A stretch of DNA of 64,000 nt from NCBI RefSeq assembly GCF_905475395.1, contig NC_058338.1:71311435-71375434 (forward strand). The letters run 5' to 3'. The notes under the pieces were generated by a model, which had not been told where the DNA came from, ran no database searches, and worked only from the letters and a program-made list of their open reading frames with translations. How positions within the stretch are numbered: the stretch's first letter is position 1; each line of letters opens with the position of its first letter. Shown here one piece after another: positions 38,701-47,630 of this stretch. The translations under genes were made by a program, and so were the position numbers. Source of the stretch: Chrysoperla carnea. Lineage: Eukaryota > Arthropoda > Insecta > Neuroptera > Chrysopidae.

Positions 38701-41700
38701 ATTCATGGAAGTCGAGACATAAATAAGACATATTCAGTAGATAGCTAAATTAATTAAATTATATCATAATAATTATACCATATTTTTGATGTTTTTATAC
38801 CCAGTTTACCAGCATTGAAAATCTCGAAGGTTTATGTTTATGTCGTAAGTCGAAATAAACTGCACAATTTCTGGAGTATCCCAATCAAATTTGGAGAGGA
38901 GACAATCCTAAGTAAAGAAAACTCTACCTTGTATTCCGTATTTCTAGATATTTATACCAATTTGCGAACAAACTTGTAACAAAACTTCGTTTTAATTTAA
39001 AAAAAATATTTTTTCGATATAATTTATTAAGATATCTTTTCAACAGGCGCTATTAATTAATAAATCGCATAATTAGTATTAAATTGTTTTAATACTTAGA
39101 ATTATAAAATCTTTGAAAAACAATAAATTCACCTACTTAAGTTGATTGATAACGTCAATAATTCTATTTAATGAATGGAATTTTCACAATTTTAAGTACA
39201 CCGATTAAATATTATTTTTATATATATTTTTATTTTATCTCAAAATTTAGATCAATTGGCGGTCGGTAGGCCACACTTTGATGTTTCAACAATACTATGA
39301 ATTTTCAATATTTATCGTGTTTATTATTGATTAAGAAGCAGGAGTCCATTTTATAGATTAGTCGGTTCTAATCGTTGTAAAATTTCTAGATAAATAGGTA
39401 CAATAAAAAAATTTAAAATATCTAGAAAATCTATGAGTTTTGTTTTGCGTCTTTTGTAAATTGCATCAATATAATGTTTCTCATCATAATAAACATTTTG
39501 TCCGAACATGAAACGATTTGCAAAGTTTCTGATTCACTTAGAATGAATCAGTAGCGTTATCGTAAAATCTGAAGAAGTTACACAGTACCTATATAGACCT
39601 TAAAAATTAAATGGAATACGCCAGAAATTTAAATTGTAAAATTTATTCAATTTTCAATAAGCACAGGGGACACACTAGTTTGCTAGTTTGCTAGTAAACA
39701 CGTAGTATAACGCCACCTACCCTCCATTACAGAATTGTAACGCTTCATTATGGGTTGACAGTCTAAAATTAATACCTTTGTCTTCAGTATAAACTGTATG
39801 ATTTCACATCGCTTCCACCATTTTGATACAAAACCATTTCATCATTCTTTTTCATTCACGCTCAGATATTGCTTCAAAAGTTTTTTAATTTTATTAATGG
39901 GAGACCAAGACGTCTTGGTATTGATCTTGGTATCGGTTTTGCATTATTAGTTTTAGCCTTGGTCTTAGTTTTGCAAAAATATTTCTTGGTTTTGCATAAT
40001 CGAGTCTTGGTCTTGCAGAGTTGAGTTTTGGTCTTAGTCTTGCAAAAATAATCTCAATCTTGGTCAATCAAGACTTGTTTTCGATCTTGCATCAACCACA
40101 TTTTGAATTTTTAAGTTGCGATTGAGTTTTATTGTATAGATATATTAAGTATTTTAAAACTCAATGAAAAATATTTAAAAGTATATTCTTGAAATGTTTT
40201 AATAAATACTGAAATTCTCTTTAAATTTGATTACAGGTTTATGTTATAAAAAGAAACCTATACCTATTCTCATTCCCTAGATAATTTGAATATAGAGTCA
40301 AACTTGAATAGAAGAGAACTGGGTAATCGAGAAAACTCCAACTGAGAATATTTCTCAGGTCCCGGACTTGGACGTCGCAAAAACCTTTATAGGTAAGTGA
40401 GAAAAAAAACCTGTATAAGTGACTTTTTCTCTACCCGACCTCTATAACTGACAGTCTTTTGCTATGTATGATAATAATAAATTATGCTTTGCTACCTATG
40501 TTCATAACTAAATATAACTTCACGGTTCCTTCAACTCTCTCTTAACCAGGTTTGACTGTATTTACTTTGATGATTCAGATATAATAAAAAATCACATTGA
40601 AAAATTCTCAGTTATTTTCAACAATAAGTTTGAAATAAGTCTTGGTCTTGCACAAATTAGTATCGGTCTTGCAGAGTTGGGTCTTGGTCTTGATCTTAAT
40701 TCATATATAGATATCTTGGTATAGGCCTTGTCAAAGTGAAACTAAATTAGTCTTGGTCTTGAAAAATTTGCAAGATCAAGGTCAAGGCTCTAAGACCAAG
40801 AATAATTTTGCGCAGCACTATAAAATCGAGAGTCGAATCAATGGATAGTTGTGGAGAAAAATCGGCGCTTTTTTGAGACGTTTTTTTATATATACATATA
40901 TAAAAAAACAGAATTTCATTTACTTTTAGTGTATTAATAATAATTAAATTATTTCAAATATATGTATCCATAAGTACTAATTAATTGTTTATACATGTTT
41001 ATACATTTGTTATTATTATTGTTATTATTATTATTACTATTATGGTTTTACTTTACAAAGTATCTCGGAAATTTACACAAAAATATCAGAATTAGACATA
41101 TAGAATGTATTTATTATACATTTGCTCATTTTAATTTCATTATTTTGAATAAACAAAGACAATATGAAATATTATAATTTACTAATAAGTAAGGGAGGAT
41201 GTAGTACCTAGAATCAAAATTTACTTTTCTATTAAAATATCACAATGGAGATTGGATGGATGAATGTTTATCACGACAAAACGCTCAATCACGCAAAAAC
41301 GGATAAAAGGATCTGGATGAAATTTGACACAGAGATAGATTATAGTCTAGAATAGCACAAACGCTACTTTTTATCTCGGTAAAATGTATGGTTCCCGTGG
41401 TATAGAAATGTTTTAATTTTTCATAGAGCAGAGGATCAACATGACTTTTGCATAGGTAGTGGTAGTTTAGGAGTCAGAAAATGACATAGGCTAATTTTTA
41501 TCCCAAAAAAATGGAAATTGGAATTCTACACAGTTTTCTCTCTGTTTTGAGTGTTCAGCAATAGCTTCAAATAGTAATTATATTGATTCGGGGTGAGTGA
41601 AAAAGCTTACTCACCAACAACCAATGATCTACGTTGAGTATAATATTTTTAAAATAACATTTTCTGCTTTTAAATAGGCAGCCAGAGAATTAAATTTTTT

Positions 41701-44286
41701 CGCAAAAAAAATTTATTTTAAGTTTATTCGAAAACAAAAAAATATAGACAATCAGTTTTCAGCCTACCTGCATTCTCATACAATACCCTCTCTTTTCTGT
41801 ATAATTACTCTTAAAATAGAAAGCATTTATAGTATATAAGCATATTTAATGGACTCTATAGCCTAAGTGTGTCCTTCGTAGGCAGCCAATATAACCTAAC
41901 CTAACCTTACCATATAAACATATTTAGTATATTGTAGTATATCTACCGAGATACTACAAAAGATTCAAGAATCCAAAAAATTCAAATTTCAAAAAATACA
42001 AAAATTCAAAGATTTGACCATAGGTACTACATTCTTCCCTATACTAAATTGTATGTAAATGACTTAATTTAAGTAATTTAAACGACGGATTAGGTATAAA
42101 GCTACCGTTTGTTATTGGGCTTATTTGCAACAAGTTAAACATTTTTTGTAGGCCTTAGATAGATAGTTTAACAACCACGAGCAATGGTGATTTTGAGAGA
42201 GCTGCCATTATTAAGGTTAATCCTCGCAGGTTAAATGAAAATTATCTTCTTGATGAAAATTTAACAAAGAAATCCCTTTTATTTTATATATTCACTCAGA
42301 CGAGAAGTTAAACTCGCTACTTGAAATATATTTTTCTTAATTTCTAAGAATTTGCTTTTTTTGCTTATACCGTATTGAAAATGTATTGTGGGGTCAGAGT
42401 ACTTGATTGCACACAAAATAATTAAAACTAACTATTACCCTTACAATATTTGTAGCTTATGAATTATGATAAATCCATTTGAACTTGAATGGTATTTGTC
42501 AGTGATAATGAATGAAAATAATTTAAATTTATGGAAATTTATATAAAACGATTATTTTTTTTATCTATTCAAAAATACTATTTGCCAATTACTAGAATAA
42601 ATTACTAAACGCATTATAAAATTGTTTTATTATAACTAACTGTTATATTGGGTGGCCCAAAGTAGCTACCTGGTAACCTTGTTTATGAAATAGCACAATG
42701 GATGGTGGTGTTTAACCCACAGTATATTTAAAAATTAAATTTTTAAAACAAGAAAATAACAATTTTATTTTTGAATAGTATTAAACAGAAATTTTTAAAA
42801 AGTTACATATTTTATCAGAAAATTTTTCTTTTATCTCTTATTATTTAAATGATACTTGGTAACTAACTCAAAGTCTCAAATTTTTGCTTGAGTTGCCAGT
42901 AATTTTTCGCGGATAAAAGTGAAACTGTGGCAGCTCCGTACATGACCTTTAATTTTATGCTAAAAATCGAACGGATAAATAACCAAGAAATTTACAATAT
43001 TTGTTTGTAAATTTATTTATTACCTCGTATCTTCCAAAAGACTCGATGGATTTTGATAGTAAAGATATCGTTATATTCGTCTTAAAAACCTAACTGTCCT
43101 TAGATTGGTACTTCGAAAAAAAAGACAAAAATGGCTGATTTTTGGAGCGAAACAGTAATACATTAATAAACAAAAATTAACTAAATCTATCGAGTAGGGT
43201 ATCCAAATAAAAGAAATTAAAAGGGGGTTACAATATGTTAAATTTAATGAATAATAATGTTTAAAAGTTTTATTATAGTCTAGTAAGAGGGTTTTTTAGT
43301 GCTCAGATACTAAAAAGTCTAAAATAAATAAAAAATATTCAAAAAAATAAAAAACCTGGCAGTGTTAAATAAAATTTGCAAAGCAAGAAACAAGTCCAGT
43401 AGTTTAAATAGCAACTTTAATAAGCGGGGCCCATTAAAATGTAGACCGGCTCAAATCTTCCCAATAATGGGCCCTAACTGTTAAAGACGCTGTGTAAACT
43501 ACTGGACTTGTTTCTTCCTAGATTTTATTTAACCCAGTCGGGTTTTAATTTTTTCAAATTTTTTATTTATTCTGCAAATCTATTATTAACAACTGTATAG
43601 TTAGGTATTTAAAAATTTTGTTTAAAATTTGTAACGTTTAGAAATTTTATTAGAAGGCAAATGATTTTGAATTGATGAACGACTAAAATTCGATGAGGGA
43701 ATTGTTTTTCAAAAAACGAATCTTTTAAACCATCTATATACTAAATAGAAAAAACTTCAAAGACAAAAAAATAATAGTTTTAAGGGATGATTGAGTTGAA
43801 ATGTCGGAAATAATTCAAGATGAAATTTATTACTTTCCTAATTTTCAATACTTAATAACTTGGCTTTTTGATATCAAGACATTCGAACATTTAAAAAATA
43901 ATAAAAATTTATTGATTTAAAATGTACCATAACATTTCAGTTCCAATTTTGAGGGACACTTTCTTCTTGTCCCTCTTACTCAGTAAATTATGTGACCTAG
44001 AGTACAAATTTATTTTAAATTTTATGAGTTTTTAAAATAATTTAAAAAATATAACAAGTTTTAAGGATTCTATTGGTGATAATATAAATAAATATTTTTG
44101 TAAATAATTATTTTTAAAAAAATTACCATAAATTTCAATTTTTTCAGCATTCTCTTCAAGAATTTTCGCATGTTCTTCGGCACTTTCAATAACATAAAAG
44201 AAACCAGCACCCATTAATAAATAAATTAAAAATAAACCCAATAAAACGGTCCATTGTTTTTTGGACATCATTTTCGGAACAAACAA
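14716..44286 (-). CDS. Ork1: Ork1-type two-pore-domain potassium channel (complete, 6 exons)
   Basis: Plasma-membrane K2P leak channel that sets resting potential in excitable cells; two subunits form one pore. Exons: 44127-44286, 21234-21404, 19361-19482, 17437-17659, 16680-16945, 14716-16053. Every junction is GT-AG and in phase, 2280 nt, 759 aa plus stop. M1 is about residues 12-31, the first pore filter TVVSTIGYG 105-113, M2 about 118-140 (Gly-rich IGIPINGILL), M3 about 170-192, the second filter TTIGFGD 216-222, M4 about 235-258. The long cytoplasmic tail (315-759) shares with Drosophila Ork1 the blocks SSSCPDLTLY, DLLAQVVNALGT, HGFADSQILASE and DWTWSG, which is why I name this subtype rather than Task or another K2P. 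Three Arg-Arg-x-Ser sites (RRNSL, RRMSL, RRFSV) lie close together near residues 635-670 and fit kinase regulation of the tail. The intron after the first base of the first-pore GYG codon is a position commonly kept in K2P genes. Start could be Met-1 or the MM at 6-7. Confidence 0.95.
16325..16515. repeat. Pair of opposed tRNA-like SINE fragments in Ork1 intron 5
   Basis: The left part (16334-16404), read on the minus strand, has a box-B-like GGTTCGATATCC preceded by tRNA-like text (CATCTGTTGGTTAAAATAC). The right part has AGGTTCGATATTCGCTC on the plus strand (16489-16505). The two face away from each other, as if two SINE heads inserted in opposite directions. No intact cloverleaf can be drawn, so these are not tRNA genes. 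Confidence 0.45.
18408..18909. mobile_element. Foldback element in Ork1 intron 3
   Basis: About 500 bp with inverted arms of roughly 140-170 bp. The left end TTATTCTAGGATATCTTACG pairs with the right end GTGCCATGTCCTAGAATAA; inside, CATGAACCCTAACATTC and CGTGGTAAATAAGC pair with GCTTATTTACCACGCGGCC and GTTAGGGTTCATGG. The right arm has an insertion of about 30 bp near 18800. The spacer contains GC-rich C-runs. No transposase; non-autonomous. Confidence 0.85.
19880..20230. repeat. GC-rich repeat with perfect hairpin in Ork1 intron 2
   Basis: A GC-rich island in an AT-rich intron. It contains a perfect 9-bp stem with 4-nt loop, GGGCACCAG-ATAC-CTGGTGCCC (20010-20031), and a short direct repeat, CCCCCGAGTAACGAGTTTAGA near 20073 and CCCTCGAGTAACAAGTTTGGA near 20183. 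Overlapping open frames on both strands are a by-product of composition. It looks like a decayed mobile element of unknown family. Confidence 0.5.
20420..20690. other. GC-richer block of unknown origin in Ork1 intron 2
   Basis: GC content rises around 20500-20600 (GGCAGGCTCTCCCCAGGACT). The open frame across it has no recognisable domain and no splice-site logic. It ends beside ATAGACCCGCGGTCTAT, a 17-bp palindrome with a 3-nt centre (20673-20689). Probably a repeat remnant. Confidence 0.35.
22293..22860 (-). repeat. Rep-A dispersed repeat, copy 3 (full length)
   Basis: Complete minus-strand copy: 5' end at ACAAGTGAAAACAAACAATTG (complement near 22860-22840), then the GGTAAACAGTGATGTTTACG segment and the CCGTCTGT-rich block, 3' end near 22293. 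The peptide frame is closed early by a TAG after about nine codons, so this copy cannot encode the conserved peptide. Confidence 0.9.
23367..23546. mobile_element. MITE with about 38-bp terminal inverted repeats
   Basis: Left end ATGCGTTAAGCAATGCATCT then GTGAGAGGTATTATA pairs with right end TATAATACCTCTCAATTAGA then TACATTGCTTAACGTAT. The element is about 180 bp, lies in Ork1 intron 1, and has no coding capacity. Superfamily not assigned; target duplication unclear. Confidence 0.8.
24391..24403 (+). repeat. C(13) homopolymer
   Basis: Thirteen consecutive C in a strongly AT-rich region. Runs this long are prone to length errors in sequencing and replication. Confidence 0.9.
24842..25009. repeat. 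84-bp tandem duplication
   Basis: Two adjacent units, 24842-24925 and 24926-25009, both starting TTTTCTCAAATAACGTTTCA. They differ at only two or three positions, so the duplication is recent. The sequence just upstream (24740-24820) is a GC-richer repeat fragment containing GGTCTCGGCGTCTCGCACG. Confidence 0.95.
25647..25957. mobile_element. Foldback element, about 85-bp arms
   Basis: The left arm (25647-25732: GTGGCACACTACAAACAAAA, TCAATTGATTTG) is the inverted partner of the right arm (25864-25957: CAAATCAATTGA, TTTGTGGCACTC complement). The loop is about 130 bp. An extra short direct repeat (ATGAAAGTCGGCAAACTA near 25812 and ATGAAAGTCGACGAACTA near 25965) spans the right end. Confidence 0.7.
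26061..26248. mobile_element. MITE of CCCGACTG family, copy 1
   Basis: Ends with GCAGTCGGGTTTTTTT and begins with the degraded inverse (AAACCAACTGCATTAAATAA). Inside, AACAAGTCCAGCAGTTTACT pairs with the right-hand segment TACTGCTAGACTTG. About 190 bp. The central CCCATTATTGGGAAGA is shared with copy 2 at 43346-43550. Confidence 0.8.
26803..27122 (+). repeat. Mariner-like end joined to SINE fragment with CCTAA tail
   Basis: The text TACAGGGTGTCCCAAA (26803) is a typical end of Tc1/mariner-type elements. About 180 bp later a SINE fragment begins (about 26985) and runs to a (TAACC)n-like tail at 27101-27120. This SINE part aligns with the 3' half of the complete SINE at 34253-34495 (GGTATCACAACGGACC, GACAGCCATTCTAACC). 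Confidence 0.6.
27586..27726 (+). pseudogene. Broken mariner-like transposase fragment
   Basis: In one frame the segment reads as RFMVEDP, an in-frame stop, then RRVEFCEAVMR and IRNILFTDEASFLLHEK, ended by TAA. The block ILFTDEASF with upstream RRVEFCE is the region around the second catalytic Asp of DDE transposases of the Tc1/mariner type common in insects. Only about 47 codons remain and at least one stop interrupts them, so it is dead. It may belong with the mariner-like end at 26803. Confidence 0.7.
29474..30249. mobile_element. Element with ends GACC.TGAGCCCATTATGAAG, copy 1
   Basis: Left end AGACCGTGAGCCCATTATGA and right end, on the minus strand, AGATCTTGAACCCATTATGA are inverted repeats of about 30 bp bounding about 780 bp. 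The same end sequence occurs at 52771 and 54034, and as single ends near 26556 and 39735. No transposase is recognised inside. Confidence 0.55.
30524..30607 (-). repeat. tRNA-derived SINE head
   Basis: On the minus strand it reads TATGGCTGAACTGACTTAGG (box A-like) and 30 bp later GGTTCGATTCC, a perfect RNA polymerase III box B. Extra bases in the D-arm region and missing stem pairing argue against a working tRNA. It sits just upstream of Rep-A copy 4. Confidence 0.65.
30651..30914 (+). repeat. Rep-A dispersed repeat, copy 4 (3' half)
   Basis: The 3' half of Rep-A from the CTCATTTACAAACTCGACC landmark to GTACATGGTATAATA. The expected ATG is changed to ATT (TTTTATTAACACCTATACC), so the peptide start is lost in this copy. 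Confidence 0.85.
32336..32740. mobile_element. pogo/Tc1-like MITE, copy A
   Basis: A 405-bp element flanked by TA on both sides (32334-32335, 32741-32742), starting CAGACAAACCTGAATAAG and ending with the inverse CTTACCCAGGTTTGACTG. CAGT.AAACC ends with TA target duplication fit pogo/Tigger elements of the Tc1/mariner superfamily. The interior is built of many short copies of CTCGCTAATAGAGGTTT-like and CTTATAGAGGT units in both orientations, so it can fold on itself. No ORF. Confidence 0.75.
33100..33180 (-). repeat. Short dispersed repeat shared with 50945-51020
   Basis: On the minus strand this reads CAACACAATTATGGCGGCC, then GCCATTTATTTGGTTTTC. The same text in plus orientation is at 50953-51020 (CAACACAATTATGGTGGC, GCCATTTGTTATGGTTTTC). 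It is a two-copy repeat of unknown class. Confidence 0.6.
33367..33542. mobile_element. MITE, 27-bp terminal inverted repeats
   Basis: Left end AACAAGCTTTATTGCACTAA followed by AAAATGG matches the right end inverse with a single mismatch (CCACTTTTTAGTGCAATAAAG). Total about 176 bp, no ORF. A solo relic of the right end (AATAAAGCTTGTTTTTATT) lies 70 bp downstream near 33611. Confidence 0.85.
34253..34495 (+). mobile_element. tRNA-derived SINE, complete, with target duplication
   Basis: A 243-bp element flanked by a perfect 10-bp direct repeat ATCAAAAATT (34243-34252 and 34496-34505). The head starts CGCCCTAG and has a perfect box A TAGCTCAGTTGG (34261-34272); box B is degraded near 34291. It ends in ATATAACCTAACCTA. 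SINEs copy themselves using the enzymes of a LINE that recognises their tail; here the tail unit is CCTAA. Partial copies with the same 3' half are at about 26985-27122 and 41848-41907. Confidence 0.88.
35151..35675 (+). repeat. Rep-A dispersed repeat, copy 5
   Basis: Nearly complete: 5' end ACAAGTGAAAACAAACAATTG at 35151, 3' end GCTTGGTATAAAAAG near 35675; a segment around GGGTCCTACGGACCC is deleted. The ATG at 35566 opens a 62-codon frame beginning MNTYTKILFGASIFLSVTN; it runs past the repeat into flanking DNA, so only about the first 38 codons belong to the family. Confidence 0.9.
36424..36442 (+). repeat. TTATTG/TTATTA microsatellite
   Basis: Short trinucleotide tract built on TTA/TTG. 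Nothing else is seen near it. Confidence 0.6.
37900..38400. repeat. Mobile-element relic with GC-rich core
   Basis: A/T-rich text changes to a GC-rich core at 38200-38280 (GCGAGCGCAGCGAGCTCC, CCAACGGCTGAAGGCAGGCC). The upstream part (ACGGACGGACCGATTTGGAT near 37953) resembles motifs common in 3' regions of insect mobile elements. No ORF longer than chance. The family is not identified. Confidence 0.4.
39899..40825. repeat. CTTGGTCTTG-rich repeat, interrupted by a MITE
   Basis: About 660 bp made of many imperfect copies of TCTTGGTCTTGCA and related CTTGATCTTGG units (39899-40100 and 40640-40800), starting GAGACCAAGACGTCTTGG and ending GCGCAGCACTATAA. The two halves are separated by the TA-flanked MITE at 40295-40558 and neighbouring AT-rich sequence. 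It has no coding capacity. Confidence 0.65.
40295..40558. mobile_element. pogo/Tc1-like MITE, copy B, nested
   Basis: Starts GAGTCAAACTTGAATAG and ends CTTAACCAGGTTTGACTG, inverse ends of the same type as copy A at 32336-32740, and is flanked by TA. The first base and one end position have decayed. It lies inside the CTTGGTCTTG repeat, so it inserted later than that repeat. Confidence 0.7.
41005..41042 (+). repeat. TTATTA-type microsatellite
   Basis: About 38 bp of near-perfect ATT trinucleotide repeats with one G and one C interruption. Confidence 0.8.
41848..41907 (+). repeat. SINE 3' end with CCTAA tail
   Basis: The text CTATAGCCTAAGTGTGTCC, then GGCAGCCAATATAACCTAAC, matches the last 60 bp of the SINE at 34253-34495. 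The tRNA-like head is absent: a 5'-truncated copy. Confidence 0.75.
43346..43550. mobile_element. MITE of CCCGACTG family, copy 2
   Basis: Right end ATTTAACCCAGTCGGGTTTT, left end the degraded inverse (AAACCTGGCAGTGTTAAATA). Subterminal AACAAGTCCAGTAGTTTA pairs with TAAACTACTGGACTTGTT. About 205 bp. The centre has GGGGCCCATT and AATGGGCCC, a further inverted pair. Better preserved than copy 1. Confidence 0.85.
44127..44286 (-). CDS. Ork1: Ork1 exon 1 (start and first membrane segment)
   Basis: This exon lies 22.7 kb from the next one and is the only coding sequence in 21405-60000 that I can support. It begins at ATG 44284-44286; the second and third ATGs at 44266-44271 give MSKKQWTVLL, closer to the Drosophila start, and are an equally good initiation site. 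It encodes M1 and the start of the extracellular cap helix (EESAEEHAKILEE-like acidic stretch). It ends EIY plus one base before GTAATT. The model joins exon 2 as GAC (Asp) in phase. Confidence 0.85.
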
Positions 44287-46472
44287 AAAATAAAAATTAT
44301 CACTTATAAATCACAATTAAAATTTTAATACTGAGATGTAATGGATTGATTTAGCGCTTAAATATAACGTTTTTATTTTTGTGACGCGATTTTTTTTAGA
44401 TGAAATTAAAAATTAAACTATATTTAAAAAAAAAAATACTGAAATTTGAATATATTAACACTAGAATCACAATTGATTTATCACTTTTTTAAGTCAAAAA
44501 TTTATTCGTATATCTGTGTATATTTGAGTTTATGTGGATTTAAAATTATTCGCATTAATTGAATTTCATCACAATTCATGTCAGACGGAGAAGAATCTCT
44601 CAATTGAAGAAAATTAATAATTGGAGGAACGGAAAGACTTAATTTACAATGTTTTCTTTAAAGAGATCGTTTTTTTTATTTTTGAGATGAATTATTATTT
44701 ATAATAAAAATTTATTATAAATGTTCAGGTAAATCTTTTTGTAATAACAATAACATTAATATTTTCACGTATGTTATTATAATAATTGTTGCACGATTTA
44801 AATTGATTTTGTTATGATTGAGCGTTAATATTTGATTCTTCATTTTTTATCCAAAGTTTTCTTAACATGACAAAATAAGTTAATTTAAACTAGATTATTT
44901 AAAAAAATATAATGTTTAGTTCCACACTCAGCACTGATTTAGTTTAGTTTAACTAAACGTAAAATGAATTACTAAAGTTACTACGTTGGACTGATTTGTG
45001 TAATCACATCAAGTAATGTGTTATTATTACAAACTGTTGTAAAATTAACTTTTATTAACGTTTATATAAGGCTTTTGATATAAATAAATAAATGTGATTA
45101 GAGTTTAGTCAAGTGATCCATGTTTTATAAATGTTTGATTCGTTTTTTTTGTTGTTATTGTTGGTTAAAAAAAGAACAGTGGGGGGAGTTTTTTTTGAAG
45201 AACTTATTGATTGATTAGAACAATTATTGTTAATCGATATATTACCTAGTTTATCTATTTGTTTTAATTTATCAATAATTTAATTGTGTGTTTTTTTTGA
45301 AATTTGTTTATCAACATTAGATATAAAATCTTGTACCTACCTAGGAGACAATCAATTTTTCTTCTCCATTTAGTTCAAAATACATTTGTTGATCTTTAAA
45401 ACTCGGCGAGCTGTAAAGATCAACCATATACCATATATTGGTGGGAACGTTATATAAAGATTTTGAGTTGACAAAATTCGTTAATTAGAGGTATAGTATT
45501 TACACTTGTTTGATAGTTGAAAATATTTAAACTGTTTCTTGATAGTTAAAAATTCGTTATACAGAAACTGTTAGCAAAAAATGTTCGCAATGTAAAGGTA
45601 TATCTTACATTGACTCTTATGGACAATTCAAGTGGATTACGAAGAATTGGTTAAATTGAGGGATTCGTTATATTGAAATGGTTATATTTAAAAAAATTTA
45701 GTTTTATTGGGTTAGTAGATACGTGGTCCTGGGAGAGAGAAAATTTCACATTAAAAATGGTTTTGAAGGTTTTTTTAAAAGTGGGGAAATAAAATCGGGA
45801 AGATCGGCAGATATTATAATTTACTATTATAATAAATATTATAATTATTTAAGAATTATATTTTTTTTTGATGGATGGATTCATTTAGAGAATTACTTTT
45901 AATTTATTTTTTTTTGTAATTATATTGTAACTATTTTGTATTATTTTGATAACTTGGCTCGCAATGTCAAGAAAATTTGTAAAATTGTTTAATATGTCAA
46001 ATAAATGAAAAAATTAAACCTTGGCGAGATAGGAGAAAGATGAGATATCGCCAAAAATTTCGCCTCACCTGAGCAACTCTTTCATAGAAAATCTTTTACA
46101 AGATCATACGTTTTTAGTAAATTAATTAGGTACTTAAGATAGATGACCTTAAATGACCTTAATATGACCAAAATGGGAATCGCTAAGAGGAAAAACGAGT
46201 GGATTTTCTGCAGCACAAGAGTTTGTTATTTCTCCAGTACAGCACTATCCTGTAAATCACCCAAGTTTCGGTTGTCTTTAGCTAGCATTTTCCCTTTCGC
46301 TCTTAAATTTACTTTTTTCAGATAACAGTTTATTTAAGAACGGCTAAATTTTGGAAATTTTGTCCCTTATTGTGCTTAGATAGGGACGAATTTTTGCATC
46401 TGAAAATGGTTCGTGAACTAACGCTGGATTTGCGCTTTCTGCTGGGAAAATTGAAATTTCATATATTCTTTA

Positions 46473-47012
46473 ACTAGCTGTGAACTACCCGCTTTGCTGG
46501 GCAACATTCCCACTTTCACCCCATATTCCATATCCTTTTCTAGGTTACTATCTATCACCTAACTAAATTTCATCAAAATCCGTTCAGCCGTTTAGGCATG
46601 ATAGAGCAAAACTCCCAGCAAAAACCATAAAAAAATCACTAACTCAATTCAGTTTTCTGCCTACTTCCTACCCCCTAAGTACGATGACGTGATCATTTTG
46701 ATCTTATATCCGTTTTTAGATAACCATCTATTACCTTACTAAATTTCATTAAAAAACTGTTCAGCCGTTTAGACGTGAAAGAGCAAAAGTCCCAACAAAA
46801 ACGACTAAAAATCACTAACTCAATTTAGTTATCTGCCTACTGCCTACCCCCTAAGAACGATGGCGTGATTATTTATAGCCTATGACTATTTCTAGGTTAT
46901 CATCTATCACCATACCAAATTTCATCAAAATCCGTTCAGCCGTTTAGGCGTGAAAGAGTAACAGACAGACAGACAGACAGAGTTACTTTCGCATTTATAA
47001 TATTAGTATGGA
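46473..47012 (+). mobile_element. RTE-like retroelement 3' tail with three 177-bp units
   Basis: Starts ACTAGCTGTGAACTACCCGC and ends GTTACTTTCGCATTTATAAT then ATTAGTATGGAT, an ending seen on many insect RTE-type elements. Between these, a unit starting TTCTAGGTTACTATCTATCACC recurs at about 46535, 46712 and 46889. Each unit holds AAATTTCATCAAAATCCGTTC followed by AGCCGTTTAG. A GACA microsatellite (46969-46980) precedes the tail. No reverse transcriptase remains, so it is 5'-truncated or non-autonomous. Confidence 0.7.
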
Positions 47013-47630
47013 TTATAAAACTATACTGTAAAAATCTAGAAAAAATCTAGTATTATTAATTTACACTAATAATTTCATTGTTCTAGTTAAATAATTTTAA
47101 ACTTTCATTTAAAACAAGGTAACATCTTTCAATTAACTTTGGTTCCATGCAAATTACACGTAATTCCATTTACATTATTTTCTTTTTTAAATGGATATTA
47201 ATAATTATTTAGTTCTCTCAAACATTTGGGTTTTTTTGGCGTAAGAAACAGGAATAGTTTCAAACCCAGAGGGCGTTCGAACTAATGGTATAGAGCGTAT
47301 TAAAACGTGTATTTAAACGCATGAAGTACTTGAATCAAACGATTTATATTTGGTATGAAGAACTTTTTTTTACAGTGTAAATATTAAAATTACAGCCACA
47401 CTAAAATGATTTGCAAAAGTTTTTTTTTTTAATCATTAGAAAAATATCTGGCGCAGTGTTAATAACGGCAATACTGTTTGACAATTATAATTTATATTGC
47501 TAAAAGGTCCTGAAAAAATGTTTCTAAAACATGAAGTTAAAACAGCAATTTTGCAGCTTTTTTTAGAGAATGCGCATTAGTAAAAGTAGTCAACACAACC
47601 TCTTTCAATTACCAAATTCAGGGGAGAGTG

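Larger units (their letters stand above)
21405..44126 (-). other. Ork1: Ork1 intron 1, 22.7 kb, repeat-filled
   Basis: Between the exon 1 donor (GTAATT at 44126) and the exon 2 acceptor (TTTTTTTCAG before 21404) I find no exon. The interval holds Rep-A copies 3, 4 and 5, several foldback and MITE elements, SINEs and a dead transposase, listed separately. The remaining sequence is A/T-rich with occasional simple repeats. Regulatory elements may lie here, but none can be recognised by eye. Confidence 0.8.
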
